NCBI RefSeq assembly: GCF_020382885.2
Contig: NC_058501.1
Location: forward strand, 18,472,001 to 18,536,000
Length of the DNA: 64,000 bases
DNA from: Scatophagus argus
Taxonomy: Eukaryota; Chordata; Actinopteri; Scatophagidae
Direction of reading: 5' to 3'
Below are positions 1 to 11,059 of the stretch, one piece after another. Every line of letters begins with the position of its first letter. Position 1 is the first letter of the stretch. The translations under genes were made by a program, and so were the position numbers. The notes under the pieces are model-generated. The model did not search any database, was not told where the DNA came from, and was given only the letters and a program-made list of their open reading frames with translations.

Positions 1-2729
1 TCATCCAAGGGTCTGAAGTTTAGCTGTAAGCGGTCAAACACCTGTGGAATCCATTTGGTAATCATGTCCATATTTCAAGGTGAGCAAGCAGAAGTGTATG
101 TGACAATAAAACAAACAAGTTCATCGAGTTTATTTTCATTTCACTTTCCTATTCACACACGAGTAAAGCCAGACAATGTTGGTCTACCCCTCCCAGCACA
201 TATGGGACGGGTACTTCCCGTCTCAACTGATTTCCCAGAATGACATTCCTGTCATAGCCCTTTGAAATCATAGAGGAGAAACAAGAAGAGTGATCTCTGT
301 GTTAACATTCTCATGGTATTCTTCAGTTGTATCACAAATAACATATGCAATACAATTGTATAACAATACATACAATAGTATGACAGAAAAGGTGCTCACA
401 GTTATTGGCAGAATGTCTCCCTCGTGCAGATTTAGGCCTAAACGAAAAACATATTTTATTATTATTATTCTCTGCAAATACAAGTGGCAAAAAGTAACAA
501 TTTGAATCATGTGTGGATCTTTAAACATATCTTTGCTTATTTCAACAATATCCAGATGTATTCCTACATCTGTTTCTGATAAAACACAAGAGAGCAGCAG
601 GTAAAAGAAACCAGGTTCAGTTTGTTGGATAAGAGTGACATAAATCTTTCCATAAATTGCCATAAACATGGATCACACACCTTTGTGAACACAAATGGAT
701 TATTTATAACATTAACTACAAGCGTCAAATCAGAGAAAATGTCGCCAAATTTCTTGTTTTGACTCAATTATTCTCAATTTCTAATCATCTCTCTTTGCCT
801 GCTTTGCATCATCTCCAGTACTTCAAACAGATCAAAGAGGCGGAGGACACATGCGGGAAAATGTGAGATAAATGATAAAGTATCTGATCACTGCAGTCAT
901 GCTACAAGCGCCATCTGAAATCTGAAACTAAAATGAATGCATTGTGTTTTCATTTACTGAGGTGGATGCCTCTTGCAAAATCACATTTACCAGAAGAAAC
1001 AAAAACACATTTTCTGATTTTCTGTTTAGACAAAGGAAAACATTTTCAGGTTTCAGTTTTTTTTAAATATAGGAAATATAAATGTTAGATCGCTCAAAGC
1101 TACACTTTTTGGAGAACTAATAAAATAAACTGCATAAAGAGTGCTTGCCTTTGTTTGTAAAATGATTACCTTACCCTACCTTTGTACAATTACCGTAACA
1201 CATACTGGCAAGAGAAGACTTACTGAAAATAAGCACTCTGCCCGCACATCTAGGCTCATAATAACAAAGCTTGTACATCACACCTGACATTAAAAACATA
1301 CCAGAGAGCTCATTTATCATCTCTGTCACAATGCATGGAAATACCAAAGAGCTGCGTACATACCAAGGCCACGTACGACATTCTGCCTGTTTGACACTTG
1401 CATGCACGTACACACAGATAATCTCACAATACGTTTGTCTACACAGTGAAACGGAATCAGACAAAACATCAGTGCAGCTGATTAAAACACTAAAAAAATC
1501 TGTGCCGACTTACCTGTCATTGGAGAATCATCATCCTCTCTCACGAGAACCTAGAACCTAATTTAAAAGACTTGCACATAGGTAAAACTTCTTGTTGTTT
1601 TAAGCCAAATACCACGTACCATGTTTCACATTTGTGTTTTGTTGATGTTCTCATTGCATGGGGTTTGACAGAATCCACCTCTCTATGTTAAAAAAAAAAA
1701 TGTTCATGAGATGTACATGAACACAAACAAATCTGCTAAAGTTTTGGTTACCATTTTAACCATTTTAGTTATTTCACTTGTAAGATTTCTGTATTTGTGT
1801 TATTATTAATATTATAATTTCCTATTCGAAAGTGAAACATGATTTTCTAAATAACATTGATATCCTGATAATGACTGACATCCTCACGTCTCTCCATGGC
1901 AGCTGAAAAAGAAGAGAAAAAAGAAGTTCAAAAAAGGAAAAAAGTAAAAGAATCAAAACTGAATCAGTTTGAATATACATTTTTCTCATGTTGTCTTTCC
2001 CTTCATGACACTGTGATACTGTGTTCACGGTCAAGGCTTCACACTGCTCTGTCGCTGCTTCACCACTTGGTGGCGGTGTGGCCATATTTACACACTTATT
2101 AACGCTGACATGCTGTTTGGATTTACTGCAGAGTGATGCATGAAGTATTGCATGACAATAATGTTAAGAATAAAGAATAAATAACACTTCTCTCCTTATT
2201 CAACAAATAAGAAGACTTTTACAATGGAGTAAAAATACTCCATTACAAGCAGAAGTCTTCCATCCAAAATGTTATTACAGTAAATGTATTAGCGACAAAA
2301 TGTACAAAATGTAATTGACCCTTCTGTATGATGATGATGATGATGATGATTAGGTGGGTGAAGTTAATTTTAATTGATTCTTATCTCTGATTTCTGGGTC
2401 TGGATGATTGCAGAGATCAGATATTCCTGTGGGGCTCATTAAAGCCCCTTTCATGCTGTTCTCAGACTCAGTCAAGTGGCGTATAACATTTTACAGCAGA
2501 TATTTTAGAAGTGCCTCACATGTAGGAAAACCAGATAGCACCAACAGCTGACTGGCACGGTGCATATGTGGGAACCTGAAGCAGCAACCTCATTACAGCT
2601 CTCGATAATGAACATTTTTTACTGATAGAACACCACATCAGGCACTGAGGATAAATGTCTCTGTCGTCATCAGTCGATCGTCGGTAAGAAAATGACCAAG
2701 GTAAATAAAATGCAAACATATATAAAATG
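1..2729. other. gene-free left flank
   Basis: I see no gene here. Open frames are short, AT-rich and without recognisable motifs. A short open stretch at the left edge (about 1-80) has a GT donor-like site after base 80 on the plus strand and is also open on the minus strand, so an exon cut by the window edge cannot be excluded. A small (ATG)n run lies near 2330-2350. Confidence 0.5.
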
Positions 2730-3530
2730 ACTGGCAACAGAGTTTCACCCAAGACAGCCTTTTGAACACTCATTCATCTGTTTTGATACACGCACTGAAC
2801 AAAATAGGAGACAGAATTCTACCCTGGCGAACTCCATTACTTACATAAAACACGGGAGATACAACATCGTCCCATTTAACCTGCACTGTCTGATGGGAAT
2901 AGCAGAAGACAAGTGTTCCCAAGTCTATACTTAGGAGCAAATTCTGTCCAAGGCTTTGGATGCCTCAATTAAACATGAATACAGTGGAATTTTGGGAAAT
3001 TCCACATTTCCATGTTTGGCAGCTATCTTCTTTGCAGCATGAAGACACATATCTGTGCCATATTTCCTTTAAAAGACAGATTATCAGTAGCGAGAACAAA
3101 CATTTCCAACCTTGCTAGCAGGATTCTTTCCAAAGAGAATCCTGGCAAGGGCAAAAGGTCTATAATTATCCATGTTGTTTCATTTACCAGCCTAGTCATT
3201 AATGACAGACGGCAACAACACAGATGTGATAGAATCTGGAAGGCCACAGTGAACTATGAAACCAGTAAACGCATGGCAAGTGGAGGACAAAGCCCATAAC
3301 TGCTTTTATTTAGGTGTTCTGCATTAATATGATCCATATCACCAGCCTTGTTATCATCTAGTATTGTAACGGCATCATGAACATCATCTGAACAGAATAT
3401 CATGTTTTCAGAGGGGTCAAGATTTTTAGATGCAGTTAACTTATTTTTTACCACAGTTGAATAAAATCCACTTATTTCTGGGCCCCAGTGTTGGACTGGG
3501 GAACTTTTCATACCTTTCCAGCCTCTTTCC
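2730..3530 (-). mobile_element. decayed LINE reverse transcriptase fragment
   Basis: Read on the minus strand, several frames joined across stops and frameshifts give pieces of a non-LTR retrotransposon reverse transcriptase. In order from high to low coordinate they are: a thumb-proximal piece with KAGDMDHINAEHL (about 3330-3370); NNMDNYRPFALARIL followed by a LERILLARLEMF-like piece (about 3080-3170); an EASKALDRI piece matching the F-[AV]-D-containing palm strand (about 2940-2970); and RQGRILSPILFS near 2790-2815. Stops and frame changes between them show it is dead. The family (RTE/Rex/L2-like) is inferred only from motif style. Confidence 0.7.
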
Positions 3531-4504
3531 ACAAATCATAATTGTTATCAAGTGAATCATCTCTCACTGTTTTTGTTCATTTCCGTTAATGAAACAAAAA
3601 GCACATTTAAATGATGCATTGGTTAAGGTCTTCATGTTCAAACAATGACCCCATATTGAGGCCTTCCTGATTCTGATCGGCATTTTAAAAGCTTCTCTAA
3701 CTGCAGCATGTTGTTCAGCCGTTTCAATTTTTAAACACTAACTTCACATATTTTTTAAGGTGTTTTCTTCTGCTAAAAACATCTCCTCATAACCATCCTG
3801 TTATGAAACCAGACCACCTGATAAGGGACACCAAGGTGGAGCAAACAACATAGCCTGAGAGAATTTATAATGACCTGTCGACGTGACACAGCTTTCTTCT
3901 CTTTTCTACTGGCACTCATCTGCTTATCAAATGGTCTTGTGGCAACCTCTTATCTGCATGAAAACAACTCTAAATCTCTGTTTGTCACTATGGGTAGGGC
4001 AAGACATGTCTTGTTCAAAGAAACCTGTATGCGTCACACAACTCCCTCCTCTCAATGGCCTGTATTGTGGAGTTTGAATGAGGCAGACATCAGTCTAGCT
4101 TCCAGTATTAGAAAGTGGCCGTTGGGATAAAGGCCTTAACGGTGCCCTTTAGCTGTTTTGACTTATAATGCAGTGTGACTAGTCATCCTGGGTGCCCACA
4201 GAAGTGCTAATCAGGTGTAAAACAGGCTGTAGCACGAAAATGGGAGATCAGATTTGCCTGTGTAAATTCTCACAGAGCTTTGCGGTAGTTCGACTTGTTT
4301 GTGATTGAGTGAATCCCTCTAAATTGTGCATTACAGTAAAGACATGACTGAAGCGTGAAACTCACAAATGTAGGCTACATCATATAAGCAAACCAATAAT
4401 TGCTGAATCCCAATAAACTGCCATCTCGGTGAATGGATTACCTACTGTGGCCGGGGAGTAGAAGAGAGAAGACCTGTGTTTTTAAAGAAAATAACTCTTT
4501 TTAC
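3531..4504. other. no confirmed gene; one small open frame
   Basis: I see no supported gene. An 86-codon plus-strand frame at 3870-4130 begins with a signal-peptide-like stretch (a hydrophobic run FFSFLLALICL, then small residues). It has no splice, family or polyadenylation evidence and may be chance. Confidence 0.35.
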
Positions 4505-4850
4505 TTGAAATCAGAATCAGAATCAGAATCAGCTTTATTTGCCAAGTATGTGTGACCATACAAGGAATTTGACTCCGAATTTTTCTCTGTCCTGTGCACC
4601 ATACAAAATACAAAATAGCAATAATAATAATAAAAATGAAGAAAATGAAGAATAAAGTATTTACAAGAAAGGAAATATATATATATATATACATACATGT
4701 AGTGCAAACAGTGTGATGGTTCACACAATGGCAGGTGGTTTACGGGGAGATCAGGGAGACAGCCTGGGGGAAGAAACTGTTTTTGTGTCTGGGAGTCTTG
4801 GCATACAGAGCTCTGTAACGCCTACCAGAGGGAGATGGGAGATTACAGCA
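4505..4850 (-). repeat. LINE 3'-tail type interspersed repeat
   Basis: The stretch starts with tandem AGAATC-type units followed by CTTTATT, then an A-rich segment, an AT dinucleotide run (4675-4690) and a segment around 4735-4850 typical of dispersed teleost repeats. Tandem short units abutting CTTTATTG are the reverse complement of a LINE 3' tail. Similar tails occur at 23041, 27127 and 60301. Confidence 0.6.
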
Positions 4851-5588
4851 AAGATGGCCCATACACAATATGTACTCAATTTATTTCTGTTTTGATGTAT
4901 TCAGAGAAAAAAATATGCATCGCAGGTTTTTTGTGTGTGAGTCAATGTGGCACTGGCACTGGACTCTGACCCTCCACGCTGGATGCTAGCACGGTCAATA
5001 GAGGGAGGGGGGAGGACAGGGCATTATGTTGTATATTTACAACAATAAGAGGTTGCTCAATTTTTTTTAATTGCAGAAAGAATTCTGTGGTGTTCAAAGC
5101 GCCACAAAAAATCTGCCCTTTTAAATAGAATCAAATGACTATTCTGATTGCTTTTGAGAAAATCACTTGTTTCTTGTGAAAACAGGATCCATAAGTGACT
5201 TGTGCAGGCCTCTCTCACATCACATTTGTACCACAGGCATTTCACAGTTTTTTAGTGTTGACACCGCTAAGGTGTACTTTCATGGCAAGCGTTGACATGT
5301 ATGGGAATAAAAACAACAGTCTGCCTCATGTAAGAAAAGAAACTGTCACAGGAACCAAGACATGTTAAGACAAGGGAGATGAAGTGAAAATACTTGTTCC
5401 CTCGTGTGAAAAAAGGCCCTCTATGTTGATGTTGGAAACATACTTTTATCAGTGCTGTGTACATTAAGGGATGGCTGTGCTCTCTGAAAACATTTATTGT
5501 GATTTGATTTCTTGGAAATTTACATGTTCTGTAAAAGGCTGCAGAGAACACAAAGACTGGTCTAATTTGCATATTTCATATTCGGCTG
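4851..5588. other. intergenic, no gene seen
   Basis: Nothing recognisable between the repeat and the 3' end of apoA-IV copy 1. The flank is AT-rich with short unsupported frames. Confidence 0.5.
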
Positions 5589-5594
5589 TTTATT
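5589..5594 (-). terminator. polyadenylation signal of apoA-IV copy 1
   Basis: TTTATT on the plus strand is AATAAA on the minus strand, about 260 bases beyond the stop codon of apoA-IV copy 1. It is the first canonical hexamer I see in that direction. Confidence 0.5.
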
Positions 5595-5857
5595 TTTGAT
5601 AACTTACAGAAATTACAAAAAAAGTTACAGTTTCTCACTTCACAACACGCAATAAAAACTAAGTATATACATGTTTGACAAGTGCAGAGGTGCAATACTT
5701 GCACCTGCAATAAATATTATGTTGTGGGTATACACCCAGTTTAATTTGGTGTACAGTACAATTCAGATATTTAAATTGTTATATTTCATGCTTCAGATAG
5801 AGGTAGACCAAACAAGGCCAGCATTTGGTAAAAGATGAAGCAGGTGTGGAAGTTTAC

Positions 5858-6928
5858 TTAGTTGCCGTTTACAAAGGATTGGTAGAGGGACATGAGCTGG
5901 GCCTGTAGGTCCTGGGCGTAGGGGTCCAGTTTTTCCTTCAGGTCCTCAGCATAGGGAGCCACCATTTGCCTCACCAGATGTGCTCTCTGAGTGAGCTCAA
6001 CCTGGACCTTGTCGGTCACTGGGGCCACATTTTCCTGGAAATTCTGCAGGTGCTGGTCCACCTTCTGCTTCAGGTCATCAGTGTAGGGTCCCAGCTGAGC
6101 CTGCAGATCCCTCACACTCTGCTCCAGGCTGGTCTTCAGCTCCTCGCTCTTCTGCAACAGGGTGGTCCTCAGGGTCTCGGAGTCCAGGGAGTCTGCATAG
6201 GGGGCCAGCTCCTGTTTGAGCAGCTCCACTCTCTGCTGGATCTGGGCCTTCATGTCTTCAGTGTAGGGCTCAAGCCTTTCCCTGACAGTGCTGAGCTCCA
6301 GAGTCACACGCTCTCTCAGCACATCAGCCTCTGTGGTGACTTTGGTGATCAGGTCCTGGGCTGCAGGGGAAAGCTGCTCCTGGAGGGAGACTGCATACTG
6401 GCTGGCCATGTCTGTACTCTCTGTCAGACGGGCGCTAAACAAAAGAGCCAACAATAAGACAAAGTGTTATTCATGTGCTCGTTTGGAGGACTTGCATGTA
6501 CATTTCTAATATAACACATTTTCCCACCATTAGCATCAGCAATGGTCACACAGCTTTTGTATGACATACCTCACTTCCTGTCCAAACTGAGACTTCCTGA
6601 TCATCTGGAGAGTGTCATCAGCTGTCTGAGTGGCCTTAGCAACATAGTCCCAGAAAGCATCAGTCAGCACTTCCAGCTTTGGCTTGGGTGCATCAGCATA
6701 GAAAAGGTTGGCATGACAACCTGTTGGACGGACACAACAGTTTGAGAACCGTGCAGATTTTCAGCCGTTTAGTTCAGTTCATTAAGTTCATTTTGATTGT
6801 GATTAGTTAGTGAAGTTGTTGTACTTTTATGTTGCAGCTGTGACTAAACTATATTGAAAAGACAGCAAAAAACCAAATTGCAACTCACCAGACAGAACTG
6901 CAATGGCTAGTACCACAAACACCTTCAT
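5858..6928 (-). CDS. apoa4: apolipoprotein A-IV-like, copy 1
   Basis: Secreted exchangeable apolipoprotein, expected on chylomicrons and HDL. The coding exons on the minus strand are 6928-6889, 6720-6570 and 6434-5858, with phases 1 and 2 and GT-AG introns. They sum to 256 codons including the stop, giving 255 residues, a usual length for fish apoA-IV. Residues 1-14 are a hydrophobic signal peptide. The last exon is a series of 22-residue amphipathic repeats, many starting with proline (PYTEDMK, APYADSL, GPYTDDLK, APVTDK, APYAEDLK, DPYAQDL). The start is the first ATG after the acceptor at 6940. The gene lies head to head with a second copy at 9771-10837. From the end of intron 1 to about base 5982 the two are nearly identical, including the 135-base second intron, whereas signal exons and the last 40 codons differ. 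Family assignment is firm; the exact paralogue name (apoa4a or apoa4b type) is not settled by sequence alone. Confidence 0.93.
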
Positions 6929-7056
6929 GACTGCGTCAGGCTGAAAAAGAATTTTGATTCGGTTAACTTTCAAGTTGCATTCAAAACGTCACAATATATA
7001 TAAATATATATCTTTGCCCCTTAAAGCTTTGTTTTGATATGTAGTGTGATTCTCAC

Positions 7057-7105
7057 CTGCTTTTGGCTTGTGTGTCCTCTGAGCATTAAATCGTGTTTGT
7101 GACTG
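7057..7105 (-). other. apoa4: noncoding exon 1 of apoA-IV copy 1
   Basis: Minus-strand sequence downstream of the TATA box runs to a GCAG|GTGAGA donor at 7057/7056. It would join the acceptor at 6940 just before the start codon. The 5' end is estimated from the TATA position, not observed. A noncoding first exon is usual for apolipoprotein genes. Confidence 0.6.
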
Positions 7106-7116
7106 TGTCAGACCGG

Positions 7117-7166
7117 TACATGTATATATATACAGATGCCAGTTGTAGTCAAGAGCACAAAGTCCA
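7117..7166 (-). promoter_or_regulatory. core promoter of apoA-IV copy 1 (TATA plus HNF4-like site)
   Basis: A TATATATA box on the minus strand lies at about 7123-7132. At 7158-7166 the plus strand reads CAAAGTCCA, the core HNF4 consensus, some 30 bases upstream of the TATA box. HNF4 is a known driver of apolipoprotein genes in liver and gut; binding here is inferred. Confidence 0.55.
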
Positions 7167-7278
7167 GGAGTCTCTGCCGTGTTGTCATAATGGCTCTCTT
7201 CCTGTTGCCGCTGCCTCTCCCGCTATTATCACATGACTGCTCAGATATAGTGCAGATGCATGGACACAGCCTTTACAG

Positions 7279-7709
7279 CAGTGGTTCCCAACCTTTTATT
7301 TATTTTTTTTTTAAATATGAAATACCCCGACAGATACAGATCTATGTAGTCAAGTCAAGTACATCAACAACCAAAGTCATAATCCAAATGTGTTAATTTG
7401 AACTAATTTCAGACTGAATGAATTTGACTATTAATTATATAAACTTGATTAAAATAATGGATGTTAAAATATTTTCATACAGTTTAATATCATCTCCTTT
7501 ACTCTCTTTTGATCTCGATTTGAAGCACTCTTAATTGAACCACCTAAATTAATTTTTATAGCTGACTCAATATGTGGATATACTTTTTTTCATCAAATCA
7601 TAAGTTCTATATTTTTTAATTGAGCTGCTCTTTAATATTTCCAAGTACCCCCCCCGACTACTGCAGAAGTACCACCTGGGGTACAAGTACTCCTGGTTGG
7701 GAATCATTG
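7279..7709. mobile_element. non-autonomous hAT element with target-site duplication
   Basis: The element begins CAGTGGTTCCCAACC and ends GGTTGGGAATCATTG, so the terminal inverted repeats match at 13 of 15 bases. It is flanked by the same 8-base direct repeat CTTTACAG (7271-7278 and 7710-7717). An 8-base duplication with CAGNGGTTCCCAACC ends is diagnostic of the hAT superfamily. It is about 431 bases, AT-rich inside, with no transposase frame. It sits about 150 bases upstream of the apoA-IV copy 1 TATA box. Confidence 0.88.
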
Positions 7710-7717
7710 CTTTACAG

Positions 7718-9524
7718 TATGCTGCAGTTATGTGGCTTTAAGGAATGTACTACTGAAAAAGCTTATGTTATTAGAAATATTACAGTAGTCCTGCTCTGAC
7801 CCCTCTCTAGAAAGCATTTGGGGTAATTATCTCGCCACGTAGTCCGGCACAGACAGCCTGCAGATAACTCCAGATAACCATGGCATGCTAACACTGGTGG
7901 ACTTTGTAACAGGGTCAAGCAGCGTGAATGAAACCAGGCACTATTATTTTAACAGTGAAAAGGGCTCAAAATAACAAAGAATGTAAACTTAGCAGTTAGC
8001 AGATAGCAGTGAAAAAGCATTATATTTCCCTGACACAATTACACTTGAGGCCTGACCTAAACACAGGCAGAAGGGGAGAGTCATTTTCACAGTAAAACAG
8101 CAAGATTAGATAGAACATCACACAGTTCTCCAACTTCTACACTAACAAACTCAAACAAATATCCTTCTTCCAGGGAAATAAATGATATTCATCGTCACTA
8201 GATACTGCACTAGAGCTCCAACATGTCAGACCAAAACCAATGGGAACGTTGTGGAGTCGGTAAAGTTGAAAAAGAAGAACCAGAGACGCATCTGAACATG
8301 GACTTCTCATTTAACTCAGGCCCAACTGGAAAGTGATGATCACAAACAAATCAAGATTCTGTTACTGCGTAGCCTATTATACTATACTAGACTACTAGCC
8401 CATTTCTTTCTTCAAATGTTTCCAGGAAAATAATTTTAATGTCCTGTTTAGCAACAATATGAAAAAGTTTATGCGGCTGCTATGTTGATTTTTTTTTTCC
8501 TTCTGATCTATAATCACTATTTATGAATTTGTTCAGTAAAATTCTCCAAAGCCAAGTGCTGTCTCCAGCCTTCACTGGAAGTGTGTTTAGTTGCCTGGAT
8601 AGGTGTGCACCTAAATGCACAGTGTGAGTACCCAAAATATTTCAAGTACAGTATTATCAATATTCATCTGTCATGCGTTTTAGGTGTTTTATGTCAGCAT
8701 GAAATATAATCGTTGTTAGTGATAAGTTTACCAACTACTTCTTTTCTTACACAACAAAAGAAGCTGGAAGTAAATACATCACCATGGCCTTTTATAAATA
8801 CATATTATAAATACGGAAAATATTCTTGTTTCATGTCTCAGACTCTGTAGGGTATTTCCTTGTGTAATGTTACCACAACTCAGAAAAATAAATGTTTTTC
8901 AAAAGTGGTTTGACAGAAAGTGAACTATGGTACATCATGTGTGAGACAGCAGCTACTTTGTCCTTCAGCTGACGGTGTCTGAGCCTGCTAACCCTTGACC
9001 CGGATTGTGACTGTTGAACATTGGCATGACACAGAAACTAGAACTATGAGTTACTGTCATGTTAGCTGGAATAAATGTCAAGCTAACATAGACAATAAAA
9101 CAACTCTTGTCTATCTAATCAAAGCCACACATCAAAGACATTAAGTAGATACGTGCTTTCTGTCCTGGCAGAGAGTTATCTGCAGCTCAGAACAGGTAAG
9201 TGATTACAGGCAAGCTTATAAGGACAATGTTCATTTCAGATAAAAGTTATGGATGCTGTCACACTAACATTGATGAGTCACACCTACATTTAGGCAAATA
9301 TATCAAGTAAAGCAACACAAGAACACCACAATAATCACGGTTTCAAATACAAATTGACATCTGCCAGGTGATCGCTGCAGAAAATGCAATCACAGTAAGT
9401 TTTATTGTCATTAAGAATGAACATCGGTGAGCATGTGCTTTAGTGTAAGAGTGCATGTGTGCTACACAGATTTTCTAGCACAGGATGTCAGTGAGGACAG
9501 CAGGGTGAGGCTAAGTGACAGCGG
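7718..9524. other. intergenic between the divergent apoA-IV genes
   Basis: No coding frame. This is the rest of the roughly 2.4 kb head-to-head spacer and probably contains regulatory DNA for both copies, but I cannot point to specific elements beyond the two core promoters. Confidence 0.45.
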
Positions 9525-9530
9525 GGCACC

Positions 9531-9569
9531 TGAACTTTGCGATCATTAACGTCTGGCTCCCTATATAAG
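9531..9569 (+). promoter_or_regulatory. core promoter of apoA-IV copy 2 (HNF4, HNF1 half-site, TATA)
   Basis: TGAACTTTG at 9531-9539 is the reverse complement of CAAAGTTCA, a near-perfect HNF4 core. ATTAAC at 9545-9550 is an HNF1 half-site. TATATAAG at 9562-9569 is the TATA box. The three are within 40 bases, an arrangement typical of liver and intestine promoters. Factor binding is inferred. Confidence 0.6.
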
Positions 9570-9591
9570 CTGCAGAACCTGGCAAGCTGAA

Positions 9592-9638
9592 CACAAGCAC
9601 TGTCAAGTGGAGTTGCAGATACAGCAGCAAAAACTCAG
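9592..9638 (+). other. apoa4: noncoding exon 1 of apoA-IV copy 2
   Basis: A likely untranslated exon starts about 30 bases after the TATA box and ends at the donor CTCAG|GTAAGA (9638/9639). The next exon begins after the acceptor near 9759, just upstream of the start codon. The 5' end is estimated. Confidence 0.6.
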
Positions 9639-9770
9639 GTAAGATGACGAGGAGCTGGCTCAGCCAAGCAGTCATTTTCATGTTGTTCATGTGTTAATTT
9701 TAGAAATACTTGTGGCTGAACATGCTGTGCTAACGAGCTTTGGATCTTCTTGTTATAAGGTCTAAGAGCC

Positions 9771-10837
9771 ATGAAGGTCCTTGTTGTGCTCGTCCTAGCT
9801 GTTTTCAGCGGTGAGTATGGTGGCAAAATATCATTATTTGCTTTTGGAGTGTGACTCTATCACTTGTATGTACAAGTTAAAAACAACTACAACATTTGCT
9901 CAGGGGTACATATGCGTTAGTACAAATGTCTTAATATATCTGTTATATAAACTGTTGTTGTGTCCGTCCAACAGGCTGTCAGGCCAATCTCTTCTATGCT
10001 GATGCACCCAAGCCACAGCTGGAAGTGATGACTGATGCTTTCTGGGACTATGTTGCTAAGGCCACTCAGACAGCTGATGACACTCTCCAGATGATCAGGA
10101 AGTCTCAGTTTGGACAGGAAGTGAGGTATGTCATACAAAAGCTGTGTGACCATTGCTGATGCTAATGGTGGGAAAATGTGTTATATTAGAAATGTACATG
10201 CAAGTCCTCCAAACGAGCACATGAATAACACTTTGTCTTATTGTTGGCTCTTTTGTTTAGCGCCCGTCTGACAGAGAGTACAGACATGGCCAGCCAGTAT
10301 GCAGTTTCCGTCCAGGAGCAGCTTCCCCCTGCAGCCCAGGACCTGATCACCAAAGTCACCACAGAGGCTGATGTGCTGAGAGAGCGTGTGACCCTGGAGC
10401 TCAACACTGTCAGGGAAAGGCTTGAGCCCTACACTGAAGACATGAAGGCCCAGATCCAGCAGAGAGTGGAGCTGCTCAAACAGGAGCTGGCCCCCTATGC
10501 AGACTCCCTGGACTCCGAGACCCTGAGGACCACCCTGTTGCAGAAGAGCGAAGAGCTGAAGACCAGCCTGGAGCAGAGTGTGAGGGATCTGCAGGCTCAG
10601 CTGGGGCCCTACACTGATGACCTGAAGCAGAAGGTGGACCAGCACCTGCAGAATTTCCAGGAAAATGTGGCCCCAGTGACCGACAAGGTCCAGGTTGAGC
10701 TCACTCAGAGAGCCCAGCAGGTGAGAGAAATGGCTGCACCCTACGTTGAGGAGCTGAGGGAGAAGCTGGATCCCTATGCTCAGGACCTCAAGGCCCGTCT
10801 CACCACCCTTTACGAGTCTTTTGTCAAAGCCAACTAA
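9771..10837 (+). CDS. apoa4: apolipoprotein A-IV-like, copy 2
   Basis: Secreted exchangeable apolipoprotein. Coding exons 9771-9810, 9975-10125 and 10261-10837 have GT-AG introns and phases 1 and 2, giving 255 residues. Exon sizes (40, 151 and 577) are identical to copy 1. A 14-residue signal segment (MKVLVVLVLAVFSG) is followed by a mature region of 22-residue amphipathic helices separated by prolines. Against copy 1 I count about six amino-acid changes from the start of the second coding exon to residue about 215, then 14 changes in the last 40 residues. The intron 10126-10260 matches copy 1 at every base I compared. That pattern suggests gene conversion between the inverted copies, not simple recent duplication. 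The promoter differs from copy 1, so expression may differ. Confidence 0.94.
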
Positions 10838-11050
10838 GTCAACCTCCATCTCAAGTGAAACAGAAAGAAACTGCTTACACTAATTCTCTGATTCCAGGAA
10901 CACAACATTGTTGTTAACAATATGACAACATAAGCTCACCAGTTCTGAAAGCTTAAGATGTCTTTATATATATTTAAACTATTAAAAAATAGGTAAAATA
11001 TCGAGTGTTGGTCTGTTACCACACACTGTGTTTTCTTCCTATATTATGTA

Positions 11051-11056
11051 AATAAA
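11051..11056 (+). terminator. apoa4: polyadenylation signal of apoA-IV copy 2
   Basis: AATAAA about 215 bases after the stop codon, the first canonical hexamer in the 3' flank. An ATTAAA-like site lies slightly earlier near 10980. Confidence 0.55.
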
Positions 11057-11059
11057 ATA

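Noticed and set aside
5966-6457. Long open frame on the strand opposite apoA-IV copy 1 (and its equivalent at 10238-10849)
   Set aside because: It is an antisense shadow of a strongly codon-biased helix-repeat exon, and it appears in both copies only because the exons are near identical.
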